A stretch of 15,382 nt of DNA from positions 20,380 through 35,761 of the forward strand of contig JAUNXD010000002.1 of NCBI GenBank assembly GCA_030539985.1, given 5' to 3'. The first letter of the stretch is position 1. The number at the start of each line of letters is the position of its first letter. Of the stretch, positions 1 to 8,800 are shown piece by piece. The position numbers and the translations under genes were made by a program. The notes under the pieces were generated by a model that did not search any database, had not been told where the DNA came from, and saw nothing but the letters and a program-made list of their open reading frames with translations. The DNA is from Methanobrevibacter sp. (GTDB lineage: Archaea; Methanobacteriota; Methanobacteria; Methanobacteriales; Methanobacteriaceae).

Positions 1-22
1 AAGGCGGATGATGTAAAAGGAA

Positions 23-1243
23 TCAACAAGGCGGAACTGAAGCAGGAACTGAAACAGGAGCAGCAGGAGTTGCAATAGGAGTTACCGGTGCAGGTGTTAT
101 GGTAGGAGTTTTGTCGGTTGCATTTCCAATTGTTATTAAACGTGTTTTAACTGTTGTTACCTCACCATATTCATCTTCAAATTTAATTTGAACTACATGT
201 TCACCAATGCTTGGTTTTTTATTTAAATCATTCAAATGAATATAATTCTCAAATTCCATGGTTTTATTATAGTACAACTCATTGTCAATGAACACAAGGA
301 CATTACCCTCTAAATTCACATCATTCATTCCACAGTAACAAATGCATTCTAACCATTCCGGCTCCATGTCATCATCATCTCCAAAAGTTTCTCCATAATC
401 AACATTATTAATATATGCACTAAATCCAGGATAACCTTCACTTTCAATGACTTTAAATGTGCCCTCAATTAGATTTATTGAATATTTTCCTGTTGGGTGG
501 GTATATCCAACTTGAATAGTGTAATTGCCTTCTGAATTAATTTTTAAATCATTTAAATCAAAACCCGCATAACCCTCATTGAATTTTTTACTTGCGACCT
601 GAACTCCATTAATCTTTGCAGTCAAGTTACCGTTAGCATAATAATTATTAATACTAACTACATCCTCATCAGAATTAACGGCAATTAATTTTTCTATTCC
701 ATAATTACTGTCAAAATCACTAGCGGTGAATTTTTCTTCATCCACTACATTTAAAGTATGCTTACCAAGGTCTATTGTTTTTCCGGAATCGGTGATAAAT
801 TTAACATTAAGACTATAAGTCCCAATTGAAGCGATATTTAAATCTTCAAGAGTTATCTTTTTATCCCAGAACGGTTCATATTCATCCGGGTTCCCAGTAT
901 ACTCACCAATCTCAAACAATATAGGGTCCTTGTTATCGACAGCAACGGATATATTACCAGTGTAATATCCCCATTCGCTGCTGACCATAATTGCATAATC
1001 ATCACTATATGGTGTTACAGGACTATAATTCACTTCAACTTCAAAACTCTCAGCAGAAGGAGAATCAGACAGTATTTCATTGTCCGAATCTTCAGTTAAT
1101 TCAACATCATCCAAAGGAGCTTCCTGTAAATCCACTCCTTCATCACTCACTGTTAGATTATCGGCGTCGTCTGATGCACTAACAGCACCAATTGTTAGAA
1201 TTGCCAGCACCAAACTGACAATCATCAAATATTTAACATTCAT
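23..1243 (-). CDS. Secreted adhesin-like protein with three Ig-like repeats
   Basis: A predicted cell-surface or secreted protein of 406 residues. Residues 1-23 form a signal peptide (charged start, hydrophobic run, AVSA before an acidic stretch). Residues 24-65 are Asp/Glu/Ser-rich. Three tandem beta-rich repeats follow at about 66-166, 171-266 and 273-372, each showing a GN(I/L/V)-x-V/A strand, an L-x-DL motif and a closing G-x-Y/H-x-(L/I/V) strand, as in archaeal Ig-like domains. The third repeat holds a cysteine cluster, C300, C302 and C304. The last 28 residues are Pro/Thr/Ala/Val-rich and end in Cys. No C-terminal membrane helix or pseudomurein-binding repeat is present, so anchoring is unclear. 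The start is supported by GTGAT (1249-1253) and a TATA box upstream. Methanobrevibacter encodes many such adhesin-like proteins; the ligand cannot be read from sequence. The ORF stops 22 bases from the window edge, and a 3' frameshift cannot be excluded. Confidence 0.8.
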   Translation of the reverse strand: MNVKYLMIVSLVLAILTIGAVSASDDADNLTVSDEGVDLQEAPLDDVELTEDSDNEILSDSPSAESFEVEVNYSPVTPYSDDYAIMVSSEWGYYTGNISVAVDNKDPILFEIGEYTGNPDEYEPFWDKKITLEDLNIASIGTYSLNVKFITDSGKTIDLGKHTLNVVDEEKFTASDFDSNYGIEKLIAVNSDEDVVSINNYYANGNLTAKINGVQVASKKFNEGYAGFDLNDLKINSEGNYTIQVGYTHPTGKYSINLIEGTFKVIESEGYPGFSAYINNVDYGETFGDDDDMEPEWLECICYCGMNDVNLEGNVLVFIDNELYYNKTMEFENYIHLNDLNKKPSIGEHVVQIKFEDEYGEVTTVKTRLITIGNATDKTPTITPAPVTPIATPAAPVSVPASVPPC

Positions 1244-1290
1244 AATTAATCACTTTTAATTTGAATACAATAATAATATCTGAAGTATAA

Positions 1291-1302
1291 AGTATATATA
1301 CT
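1291..1302 (-). promoter_or_regulatory. TATA box of the adhesin-like gene
   Basis: The 12-base palindrome AGTATATATACT lies about 50 bases before the adhesin start codon on the minus strand. An archaeal TATA box here would place transcription start near 1265-1270, giving a leader of about 25 bases that contains the weak ribosome site GTGAT at 1249-1253. Assignment is by composition and spacing only. Confidence 0.55.
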
Positions 1303-1433
1303 CTACGAATGAATTGTTATAATTTTTTATAATTAATGAAATAAAAATATTTATGTTTGAAAAATAATGAATAAAATAATAAATATTATTGTTAAATATA
1401 AATAATGTTCATTTTAAATTTGGCTAAAATATC

Positions 1434-1455
1434 CATATGAACAAGAGTTTATATG
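1434..1455 (+). promoter_or_regulatory. Candidate ABC operon promoter overlapped by an inverted repeat
   Basis: CATATGAAC (1434-1442) and GTTTATATG (1447-1455) are inverted copies with one mismatch, separated by four bases. The right arm contains TTTATATG, an acceptable archaeal TATA box about 95 bases before the ABC start codon, which would give a leader of roughly 65-70 bases. A dyad covering a TATA box is where a dimeric repressor such as a MarR-family protein would block transcription. No such regulator gene is visible here, so the operator role is inference. Confidence 0.4.
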
Positions 1456-1502
1456 CAAACAATAATTCAAATTGAATAGATTTACTAAATTTGTCAAAAA
1501 CT

Positions 1503-1535
1503 ATAACTTAATTAATAATTGCCAACATAAGTTAT
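1503..1535 (+). repeat. Inverted repeat just upstream of the ABC exporter start
   Basis: ATAACTTA (1503-1510) is repeated in inverted form as TAAGTTAT (1528-1535), an exact 8-base match with a 17-base AT-rich spacer. It ends 10 bases before the ABC start codon. It could be a second operator or a weak mRNA hairpin near the start codon. In DNA this AT-rich an 8-base dyad may also be chance. Confidence 0.35.
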
Positions 1536-1545
1536 ATAGAGAGAA

Positions 1546-3252
1546 ATGAAGAAATTATTAAAACCAATCAAAAGCAGAATTCCACAGATAATAGCAATCT
1601 GCATACTCCTGCTTGTTCAGGTCTATTGCGATTTGACGCTGCCCCAGTACACCGCAGACATAGTCAATATAGGAATTCAAAACACTGATTTTCAATTTAT
1701 CATCGATACCGGTAAGATAATGCTTTTGATGGTTGCTATTTCCGCATTTGCAACGGTGGGAGTGTCCTACTTTTCAAGCAGAGTCTCATCAGGTTATGCA
1801 AAGGATTTAAGAAAAATCGTTTACTCAAAGGTCCTGAAATTTTCAAACAGGGAACTTAATGAGATTTCAAGGTCATCCCTGATTACACGTTCAACAAATG
1901 ACGTGAACCAATTGCAAAGCGTGCTTGCAATGATTTTTACGACAATGCTTTTTGCGCCATTGTTAGGTATTGGAGGAATCATAAAGGCATTTGAACTTGG
2001 AACAGACCTTTCATGGATTATCCTCGTTACATTCGTCACCGTTCTGGCATTGCTTCTAATTATCCTTGTAAGGGTACTGCCTTACTTTAAGATAACCCAG
2101 GAAATCATCGATAAAATCAACAGGGTTTCAAGGGAAATTTTAATCGGAATTCCTGTGATTAAGGCATTTGTAAGGCAGGATTTTGAACAGGAAAAGTTCC
2201 AGAAGGTCAATCAGGATTTTCTGGATGTTAATCTTTTTGTTTACAGAAACATCATGATTATGATTCCTCTGATGGTAATGATTTTAAATCTGATGACAGT
2301 TCTGATTCTTTATTTCGGTGCATATGATGCATTAAGCGGCGGAATTATGACCGGAGACATTATCGCATTCATCCAGTATTCCACTCAAATCGTGACTTCC
2401 TTTATTATGATTGGAGGTTTTTTGATAATCCTTCCGAGAATACTTGTTTCCGGAAGACGTATAAAAGAGGTTTTGAATACTGAAATAACAATAACCGACG
2501 GAGACATTACCGAAATCGACGAGGATTCGGTCATTGAATTTAAAGATGTCGCATACAGATATCCAGGAAGTGAAAAGGAAACTTTAAATAATATAAACTT
2601 TAAGCTGGAGCCGGGAAAAACTACCGCAATAATCGGAGGTACCGGAAGCGGAAAATCAACAATACTCAATCTGATTCCAAGGCTGCAGGATCCGACCTCA
2701 GGTGAAATCCTAATCAATGGAATTAACATTAAAGACTTCAATCTAAAGACCTTGCGTGAAAGGATAAGCTTCACCCCTCAAAAGGCCATTCTGTTTCAGG
2801 GAACGGTCAAATCAAATATGCTCGCAGGTAAAAGCGATGCGACAGATAGTGAAATTGAAAACGCTTTGGAAATGGCGCAGGTTGATTTCGTCAGTGATTT
2901 GGAAGAGGAAGTGAGTCAGGGAGGCTCCAACTTTTCTGGAGGGCAAAAGCAGCGCCTGTCAATAGCCCGTGCAATAATAGGACCTCATGATTTCTACCTG
3001 TTTGATGACTGTTTTTCAGCATTGGACATGAATACCGAACGCAAGGTAAAGGAGAATCTTTCAAAACTTAAAAACTCATCCATACTAATCGTTTCCCAAA
3101 GGATTTCAACAATCATGGATGCAGATGAGATACTGGTCATTGACAATGGTGAAATCGTTGATAGAGGCACACATCTGAAGCTGGCTGAAAGCTGTGAGAT
3201 TTATCGCGAAATCGTCAACACGCAAATTGACAATATGGAGGATGGACTATGA
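1546..3252 (+). CDS. ABC exporter half-transporter, degenerate-site subunit
   Basis: A 568-residue fused membrane/ATPase half-transporter of the multidrug/lipid ABC exporter type. The N-terminal part, about residues 12-305, holds the six-helix membrane domain, with a conserved early segment (DLTLPQYTADIVNIGI). The ATPase domain has Walker A GGTGSGKST (364-372), signature FSGGQ (463-467) and Walker B LFDD (485-488). The residue after the Walker B Asp is D488 instead of the catalytic Glu, and the H-loop His is replaced by Q518. These changes mark the non-catalytic partner of heterodimeric exporters such as TM287/TM288 and BmrC/BmrD. The start fits the family N-terminus (MKKLLKPIKSR), although no strong Shine-Dalgarno sequence precedes it. 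The stop overlaps the next start by 4 bases (ATGA), so the two are translationally coupled. The substrate cannot be told. Confidence 0.93.
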   Translation: MKKLLKPIKSRIPQIIAICILLLVQVYCDLTLPQYTADIVNIGIQNTDFQFIIDTGKIMLLMVAISAFATVGVSYFSSRVSSGYAKDLRKIVYSKVLKFSNRELNEISRSSLITRSTNDVNQLQSVLAMIFTTMLFAPLLGIGGIIKAFELGTDLSWIILVTFVTVLALLLIILVRVLPYFKITQEIIDKINRVSREILIGIPVIKAFVRQDFEQEKFQKVNQDFLDVNLFVYRNIMIMIPLMVMILNLMTVLILYFGAYDALSGGIMTGDIIAFIQYSTQIVTSFIMIGGFLIILPRILVSGRRIKEVLNTEITITDGDITEIDEDSVIEFKDVAYRYPGSEKETLNNINFKLEPGKTTAIIGGTGSGKSTILNLIPRLQDPTSGEILINGINIKDFNLKTLRERISFTPQKAILFQGTVKSNMLAGKSDATDSEIENALEMAQVDFVSDLEEEVSQGGSNFSGGQKQRLSIARAIIGPHDFYLFDDCFSALDMNTERKVKENLSKLKNSSILIVSQRISTIMDADEILVIDNGEIVDRGTHLKLAESCEIYREIVNTQIDNMEDGL

Positions 3253-5048
3253 GTCCAAGACCTCTTAAAAGAAAGCCTCCTGAAAAGGCCGTTGACAATA
3301 AAAAGGCAATCAGAAACATTCTGGGATTGCTTAAAGATTACAAATTAAAGTTGACTATAACAGTAATCTGTGCAGTGATATCCACGCTCTTCAGCGTCAT
3401 TGCACCGTTACTGATTGGAAATGCAACAACCATAATATTCAACGGAATCAACAGTATAATGCACCATACCGGCACAATCGACTTTGAAAGCCTTATAAAC
3501 ACTTTAATCATTGTAGTGATTCTATACATCATAAGTTCTCTTTTCATGTATCTTCAAAGCTATTTCATTGTTGAGATTTCAACCAAAATAAGTTATAATC
3601 TAAGGGAAAGGCTGATTGAAAAGGTAACTCAGCTTCCAATGAGCCAGCTTGACGAAAACAAAAGGGGAGATATTCTCTCAAGAATCACAAACGATGTAGA
3701 TTCACTTCAAAACGGTATCACTCAGGTATTCCTTCAGATGCTCAGCGCAGTCATCACAATCGTTGGAGTGTTCTTTATGATGCTTTCCATAAATGTCTGG
3801 ATGACATTATCAACAATCATCCTGATTCCGATTGCATTTCTAGTAATCAGATACATTACAAAACACTCCCAAAGCTATTTCCTAAAGCAGCTTGTCTTTA
3901 AAGGATCAGTTAATGCACAAATCGAGGAGACCTTCACTGGCCATGACATAATCCGTGCATTCAATCAGGAAGAGGAATCCATTGAGAAATTCAACAGGGA
4001 CAATGACATGTGGTTTGACCAGGAATGGAAATCACAGTTCTTCTCAAGCCTTAACGGCCCTCTAATGAACTTCATATCCAATTTCGCATATGTTGTAATA
4101 GCGATTTTAGGCGCAATATTTGTGCTTCAAAGGGCAATAGCCGTGGGAGACATTCTTGCATTTTTCCAATATGTGCAGAACTTCACAAGACCTATCCAGC
4201 AGATTACAAGGGTGATGAACCTTATCCAAACTGCAATGGCTGCTACAGAACGTATTTATGAGTTTCTGGAATTTGATGATGAGGAAAACCCATCAACAAA
4301 ACAGATTACAGAAATCAGGGAAAATATTGTCTTCGACGATGTTAGCTTCGGATATTCGCCTAATGAAAAGATTATTAAAAACCTTTCATTTACAGTCAAT
4401 AAGGGTGAAAAAATAGCAATAATCGGTGAAACCGGAGCGGGAAAAACTACCATAGTCAAACTGCTCATGAGATTTTATGATGTCGATTCAGGTTCAATAA
4501 AAATAGACGGCACCGACATTGAGGAATATGACAAGCATAGCCTAAGGTCACTTGTCGGAATGGTGCTTCAGGACTCATGGCTTTTCTCAGACACCATTGA
4601 AAACAATATCCGCTACGGAAACCTTGATGCCACAGAAGATGAAATCGCCGATGCCTCACGTCAGGTTTATGCCGATAACTTTATAAGGCAGCTGTCCGAT
4701 GGATATAAAACCGAACTCAACGAGGATTCAGACAACATTTCCCATGGTCAAAAGCAGCTTCTGACAATTGCAAGGACAATCCTTTCCAAAAAGCAGGTTC
4801 TGATTCTTGACGAAGCCACTTCAAGCGTCGATACAAGAACCGAAAAGCTGATTCAAAAGGCTATGGACAGGCTGATGGAAAACCGCACCAGCTTCATTAT
4901 AGCACACAGACTGTCAACAATCAAGAATGCCGATAAAATCATCGTCATAGAAGACGGTGAAATCATCGAGCAGGGAACTCATGAAGAGCTTCTGAAGCAG
5001 AAAGGATACTATTACAGAACCCTGAACACCCAATCAAGAAAAAATTAG
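3249..5048 (+). CDS. ABC exporter half-transporter, catalytic-site subunit
   Basis: The partner half-transporter, 599 residues. After a Lys/Arg-rich cytosolic start, the membrane domain covers about residues 35-335 and includes the conserved stretch QLDENKRGDILSRITNDVD near residues 130-150. The ATPase domain has Walker A GETGAGKTT (393-401), Q-loop VLQDSWLF, Walker B LILDEATSSVD with catalytic E522, and H-loop H553. Its signature is altered to SHGQ (498-501) instead of SGGQ. In a heterodimer this signature faces the degenerate Walker B of the upstream subunit, while its own intact Walker B/Glu/His faces that subunit's normal SGGQ, leaving one working ATP site. The gene starts inside the preceding stop (4-base overlap) and ends 2 bases from the convergent TPR gene. 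The role is export of a drug, lipid or peptide; the substrate is not determinable. Confidence 0.94.
   Translation: MSPRPLKRKPPEKAVDNKKAIRNILGLLKDYKLKLTITVICAVISTLFSVIAPLLIGNATTIIFNGINSIMHHTGTIDFESLINTLIIVVILYIISSLFMYLQSYFIVEISTKISYNLRERLIEKVTQLPMSQLDENKRGDILSRITNDVDSLQNGITQVFLQMLSAVITIVGVFFMMLSINVWMTLSTIILIPIAFLVIRYITKHSQSYFLKQLVFKGSVNAQIEETFTGHDIIRAFNQEEESIEKFNRDNDMWFDQEWKSQFFSSLNGPLMNFISNFAYVVIAILGAIFVLQRAIAVGDILAFFQYVQNFTRPIQQITRVMNLIQTAMAATERIYEFLEFDDEENPSTKQITEIRENIVFDDVSFGYSPNEKIIKNLSFTVNKGEKIAIIGETGAGKTTIVKLLMRFYDVDSGSIKIDGTDIEEYDKHSLRSLVGMVLQDSWLFSDTIENNIRYGNLDATEDEIADASRQVYADNFIRQLSDGYKTELNEDSDNISHGQKQLLTIARTILSKKQVLILDEATSSVDTRTEKLIQKAMDRLMENRTSFIIAHRLSTIKNADKIIVIEDGEIIEQGTHEELLKQKGYYYRTLNTQSRKN
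5039..5044 (-). terminator. T-tract after the SNF2-TPR unit
   Basis: Six T residues on the minus strand lie 7 bases past the TPR stop codon. Archaeal RNA polymerase can stop at short U-tracts without a hairpin. The site lies inside the last codons of the convergent ABC gene. This is a weak call from composition and position only. Confidence 0.35.
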
Positions 5049-5050
5049 AA

Positions 5051-5860
5051 TCAATCAAGATTTTCCAGACACTCGTCCCATATTTTCCTGTCATCACCAT
5101 CAAGTGCCTTTACAGAATTGGCCTTTTCAAAGAAGTTGTTTGCATCCCTATACTCTTTTAAATCATAATAGCTGTATGCCATTCCCTTAAGGGCTTCATG
5201 TGAGTTTTCATCGATTTTGAGAACAGAAACATATACGTTTATCGCATCCTCAAAGTCACCGTTGAGCCTGTTGGCATTTGCAATTCCAAGTCTTGCATCA
5301 GTGAAATCCTCTTTCAAGGCCAATGAATTTATAAACTCTTCGATGGACTCGTCATACCTTTTAAGATTGGTCAGTGCAACTCCTTTAAGGTAATATGGCT
5401 CATGGTTCAGGTCATTGAGGGCAATTGCCTTGTCAGACAGTTCAATGACCCTAATATTTGTCTTGTAAACATCACTTAACTTTTTGCCTTCCAATCTCTC
5501 AAGCTTTCTTTTTGCTCGTCTTATATAGACATCCTCGCGTCCCAAGGCGATTTTTGCATTTTTTGAATAATCCTTAACGAATTCGGGAACCTCATCCGAA
5601 TCGATGATTTCATTTTTGAAATTTGACAGGTCATCGGCAATGTCTGAAAACTGATCCAATGTGTCCTCGCCGAATTCACGAAGCTCCATTTCATCAATGT
5701 TTTCCCTAATGGCCGAAGTGTCAATATCCCTTAATATCTGGGTTGCTTCATCTCTTAAAAACTCGATTCCATCATATATTGATTGAATAGTACTTGATTC
5801 AAAGCGCACGTCATCGCCTTTGCGCCTGTTGACTTTAATATCATCCCATTCTTTTGACAT
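5051..5860 (-). CDS. Small acidic TPR-repeat protein paired with the SNF2 helicase
   Basis: A soluble 269-residue protein without signal peptide or membrane segment. Residues 1-130 are charged and predicted helical, with heptad-like runs around 30-85 (acidic) and 108-125 (KR-rich). Residues 153-254 contain three tetratricopeptide repeats (about 153-186, 187-220 and 221-254) with the usual small residues at helix packing positions (YYLKGVALTNLKRYDESIEE, ARLGIANANRLNGDFEDAI, ALKGMAYSYYDLKEYRDA). TPRs are protein-binding scaffolds; no enzymatic motif is seen. It follows the SNF2 gene after two bases (TAA-CT-ATG), with a strong ribosome site AAGGAG (5869-5874) lying in the last SNF2 codons. It is therefore almost certainly co-translated with the helicase and probably acts with it. 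The partner and process are unknown. Confidence 0.85.
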   Translation of the reverse strand: MSKEWDDIKVNRRKGDDVRFESSTIQSIYDGIEFLRDEATQILRDIDTSAIRENIDEMELREFGEDTLDQFSDIADDLSNFKNEIIDSDEVPEFVKDYSKNAKIALGREDVYIRRAKRKLERLEGKKLSDVYKTNIRVIELSDKAIALNDLNHEPYYLKGVALTNLKRYDESIEEFINSLALKEDFTDARLGIANANRLNGDFEDAINVYVSVLKIDENSHEALKGMAYSYYDLKEYRDANNFFEKANSVKALDGDDRKIWDECLENLD

Positions 5861-5862
5861 AG

Positions 5863-8800
5863 TTAATGCTCCTTACGCAAGTTTAACATTTCCTTTAATT
5901 CATCATTTGTCATTTCACTTATAAAAGTTTCATTGCCATCAACTGTCATTTCAACAAGACGTCTTTTTTGTCTTAAAATCTGGTTGATTCTCTCCTCAAG
6001 GGTTCCGGAGGTGATGAACCTGTAAACCATCACATTGTCCTTTTGACCTATCCGGTATGCCCTGTCGGTGGCCTGGTTTTCAACGGCAGGATTCCACCAT
6101 AAGTCATAATGGATGACATGATGGGCAGCCGTCAGATTCAGTCCGATTCCACCGGCCTTAAGCGAGAGTATGAATATCTTATTGTCTCCATTTTGAAATT
6201 TCTCAACCATTTCATCACGTCCCTGTCTTGAAACGGCACCATGCAAAAACATTGCCTCCTCACCAAACCTCCTTTCAATCAATTCCTTCATGATATTTCC
6301 CATTTCAACGTATTGGGTAAATATAATCACCTTCTCCTCTGCACGGATAATGTTTTCCAGCATGTCAATGAGCACATCCATCTTTCCGGACTCACTGATT
6401 TTAAAGTCTTCGGCTTTTGTAAACTGTGCGGGATGATTGCAGATTTGTTTCAGGGCAGTAATCAGTTTCAATACCATTCCCTTTCTTTTGATACCGGTGC
6501 TTCCCTCGACATCCCTTATAAGCTGGTTTAATGTTTCCTCATAAAGGCTTGCCTGCCTTAACGTCAGATTGCAGTGAACATCATTGACAATCTTTTCGGG
6601 CAAATCCCGGATGATTCTCTTGTCTGTCTTGAGCCTTCTTAAAATGAACGGAGAAGTAATGCTTTTAAAATCATTTAAAACATTCTCATCATGGTTTTTC
6701 TCAATTGGCCTTATGAACTTCCTGTGGAAATGCTTGAGAGTGTTCAGATAACCCCTGTTTATAAAATCAAAAATCGACCAGTATTCAGATAGATGATTTT
6801 CAACCGGTGTTCCCGAAAGTGCAATGTGATGGGTCGCTTTAATTGCCTTTACCGCTATTGACTGCTTTGATTTGGGATTTTTAATGTATTGCGCCTCATC
6901 AATGACAATCAAAAACCAGTCATGCATGTTGAAGTCTTCATAGTCTCTTCTGATTACTCCGTATGAGGTGAGCAATATGTCATAGCCGCCTTTGGGAAAT
7001 ACCCTGTTCAGTCCGTGATATACCTTGACCCTTAATGAAGGAGAGAATTTCCTTATCTCCTTTACCCAGTTCGTCAGTATGCTTGTCGGAACCACAATAA
7101 GAACCTTGCCCTTACCCATAAGGTCATTTTCCTTGAGATATAAAATCACTGCCAGAAGCTGTATTGTCTTTCCAAGACCCATGTCATCGGCAAGTATTGA
7201 TCCGAAACCGTAGGTGATGTTTTGAAGCATCCATGAAAATCCGGTTACCTGATATGGCCTTAAATTTCCTTTAAATGTATCCGGAACATTGTAATCAGTG
7301 ATTTCTAATGATTCCACAAGAAGGTCATGCAGTCTTGTATCAATTTTAAAGTCATCACTGTCACTTCCCAAAAGGAACCTGATTATCTGGGATTTGTTTT
7401 TGGTGTTTGGAATCTTACTCAGGTCTTTTGACAGCCTGTCCAAATCCTTTTCGCTTACAAAGTAAAACCTGTCCTTGATTTTTAAAAGTCCACCATAGCT
7501 TTTGGAAAATGCCTTGAACTGATCAATCGAGTAGGTTTCATCTCCAATAGCTATTTTCCAATCGAAATCTACTAGATTATCAATGGAGAGAGATGCATTG
7601 GGATTTAAAAGGGCAGTGTCTAAAAACAGCTCCACATCCCTGATTTCACCAACCTTGGGATTTTCAACATTGATGCCGAACCTTTTAAGGACAGGTGAAA
7701 TCTTATCAATGAAAAATGAGAATTCCTGAAGCTTGAGGGCTCGGGGATTGCTTAAATCATATTTGAAATCAAAATTGGAAAAAATATTGTTAATTACAGA
7801 AACGCTGCTTACAATGTCAAATCTCTTTTCAATCAGCATTTCACGGATGGTGTATTGCTCATCACGGATGTTTATTTTCAAATCCAGGACAAACTCGAAT
7901 TCCATCTGCAGAATATTGATTGTGAATTTATACTCCTTTTGTTTTAGATACAAACCGGACAGCCAGTTGTTTACTTCAATTTCCCTGTTGTCATGGAATG
8001 GATCGTTGAAATACTGTGTTTTTCCAAAAAACAGTCTGAAATAGAATTCCCCGGAATACCTCAGTATCTCTTTGGGAAGCTTGTCCATGTAATATGCACT
8101 GAAGCCTTCGAAAAATATGCTTATAATCGCATTTACCTGATTTTGACTGGATAATATGGTATTGTTTAATTTCAGGATGTCTTCGGGGCATTCGTCATAG
8201 AATTTTTTTAGCTTGAAAAATATTGACACTTCAAATGTCGGTATCCATCGAATATGGTATCCTCCATTTTCCAGCAGGAAAAATTCAGGAATAAGGGCAT
8301 TTAGATAAATCAGCTGCAGAGTAAACAGATACAAATCATAGAGAAACTGCATATTTCTGCAGTAGTTTTTGCATCCGTTAAGGTTCATCTCGGTGAAAAA
8401 CGCAAAAAGCTGAAGTTTCAAATCCTTCAACTTGAAATCGTTTTTAAACTCTCCTGTTGAAATTTCATCGATTTCATAATTGCCTGTGAGGTTTATGGTA
8501 AATGATTTCCACCTTTGGGGATTAGACCACTTCTGTTTAAAGCCTCCGTCTGAGAGTTTCTTGCCGAAGGTGATGAATTCCCGATTTGAAGGTATCTGAT
8601 TGACGCATTTTGCAAATGAGGCAAGACAGTCACATAACAGTTGCTTGAAGTTAATGGAATTTGAGGTGTAAAATGAGGGATAATCGCTCAGCATGAACCA
8701 GAGTTTGGATAAATAATCAATGTTACCCGAATTGTCCAATACCGCAGGAACATTGCCCCTTAAAATGTCATCAGTCGTTTTGATGCTTGTGTTTTGTGAT

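Larger units (their letters stand above)
1244..1545. other. Divergent intergenic region, very AT-rich
   Basis: This 302-base stretch separates the adhesin gene (minus) from the ABC exporter operon (plus). It holds the adhesin TATA box near 1291-1302 and a candidate ABC promoter near 1447-1455. It also has two inverted repeats on the ABC side, at 1434-1455 and 1503-1535. The middle part, about 1303-1430, is almost pure A/T with no convincing ORF, RNA gene or repeat unit. Confidence 0.7.

Noticed and set aside
1303..1430. Possible small RNA or repeat array in the AT-rich spacer
   Set aside because: Runs of AATAA/AAATA reflect base composition; no regular unit, hairpin of note or conserved RNA motif was found.
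1531..1538. GTTATATA as TATA box of the ABC operon
   Set aside because: It lies only about 8 bases before the ATG, so transcription would start inside the coding region, and the family N-terminus fits the ATG at 1546.
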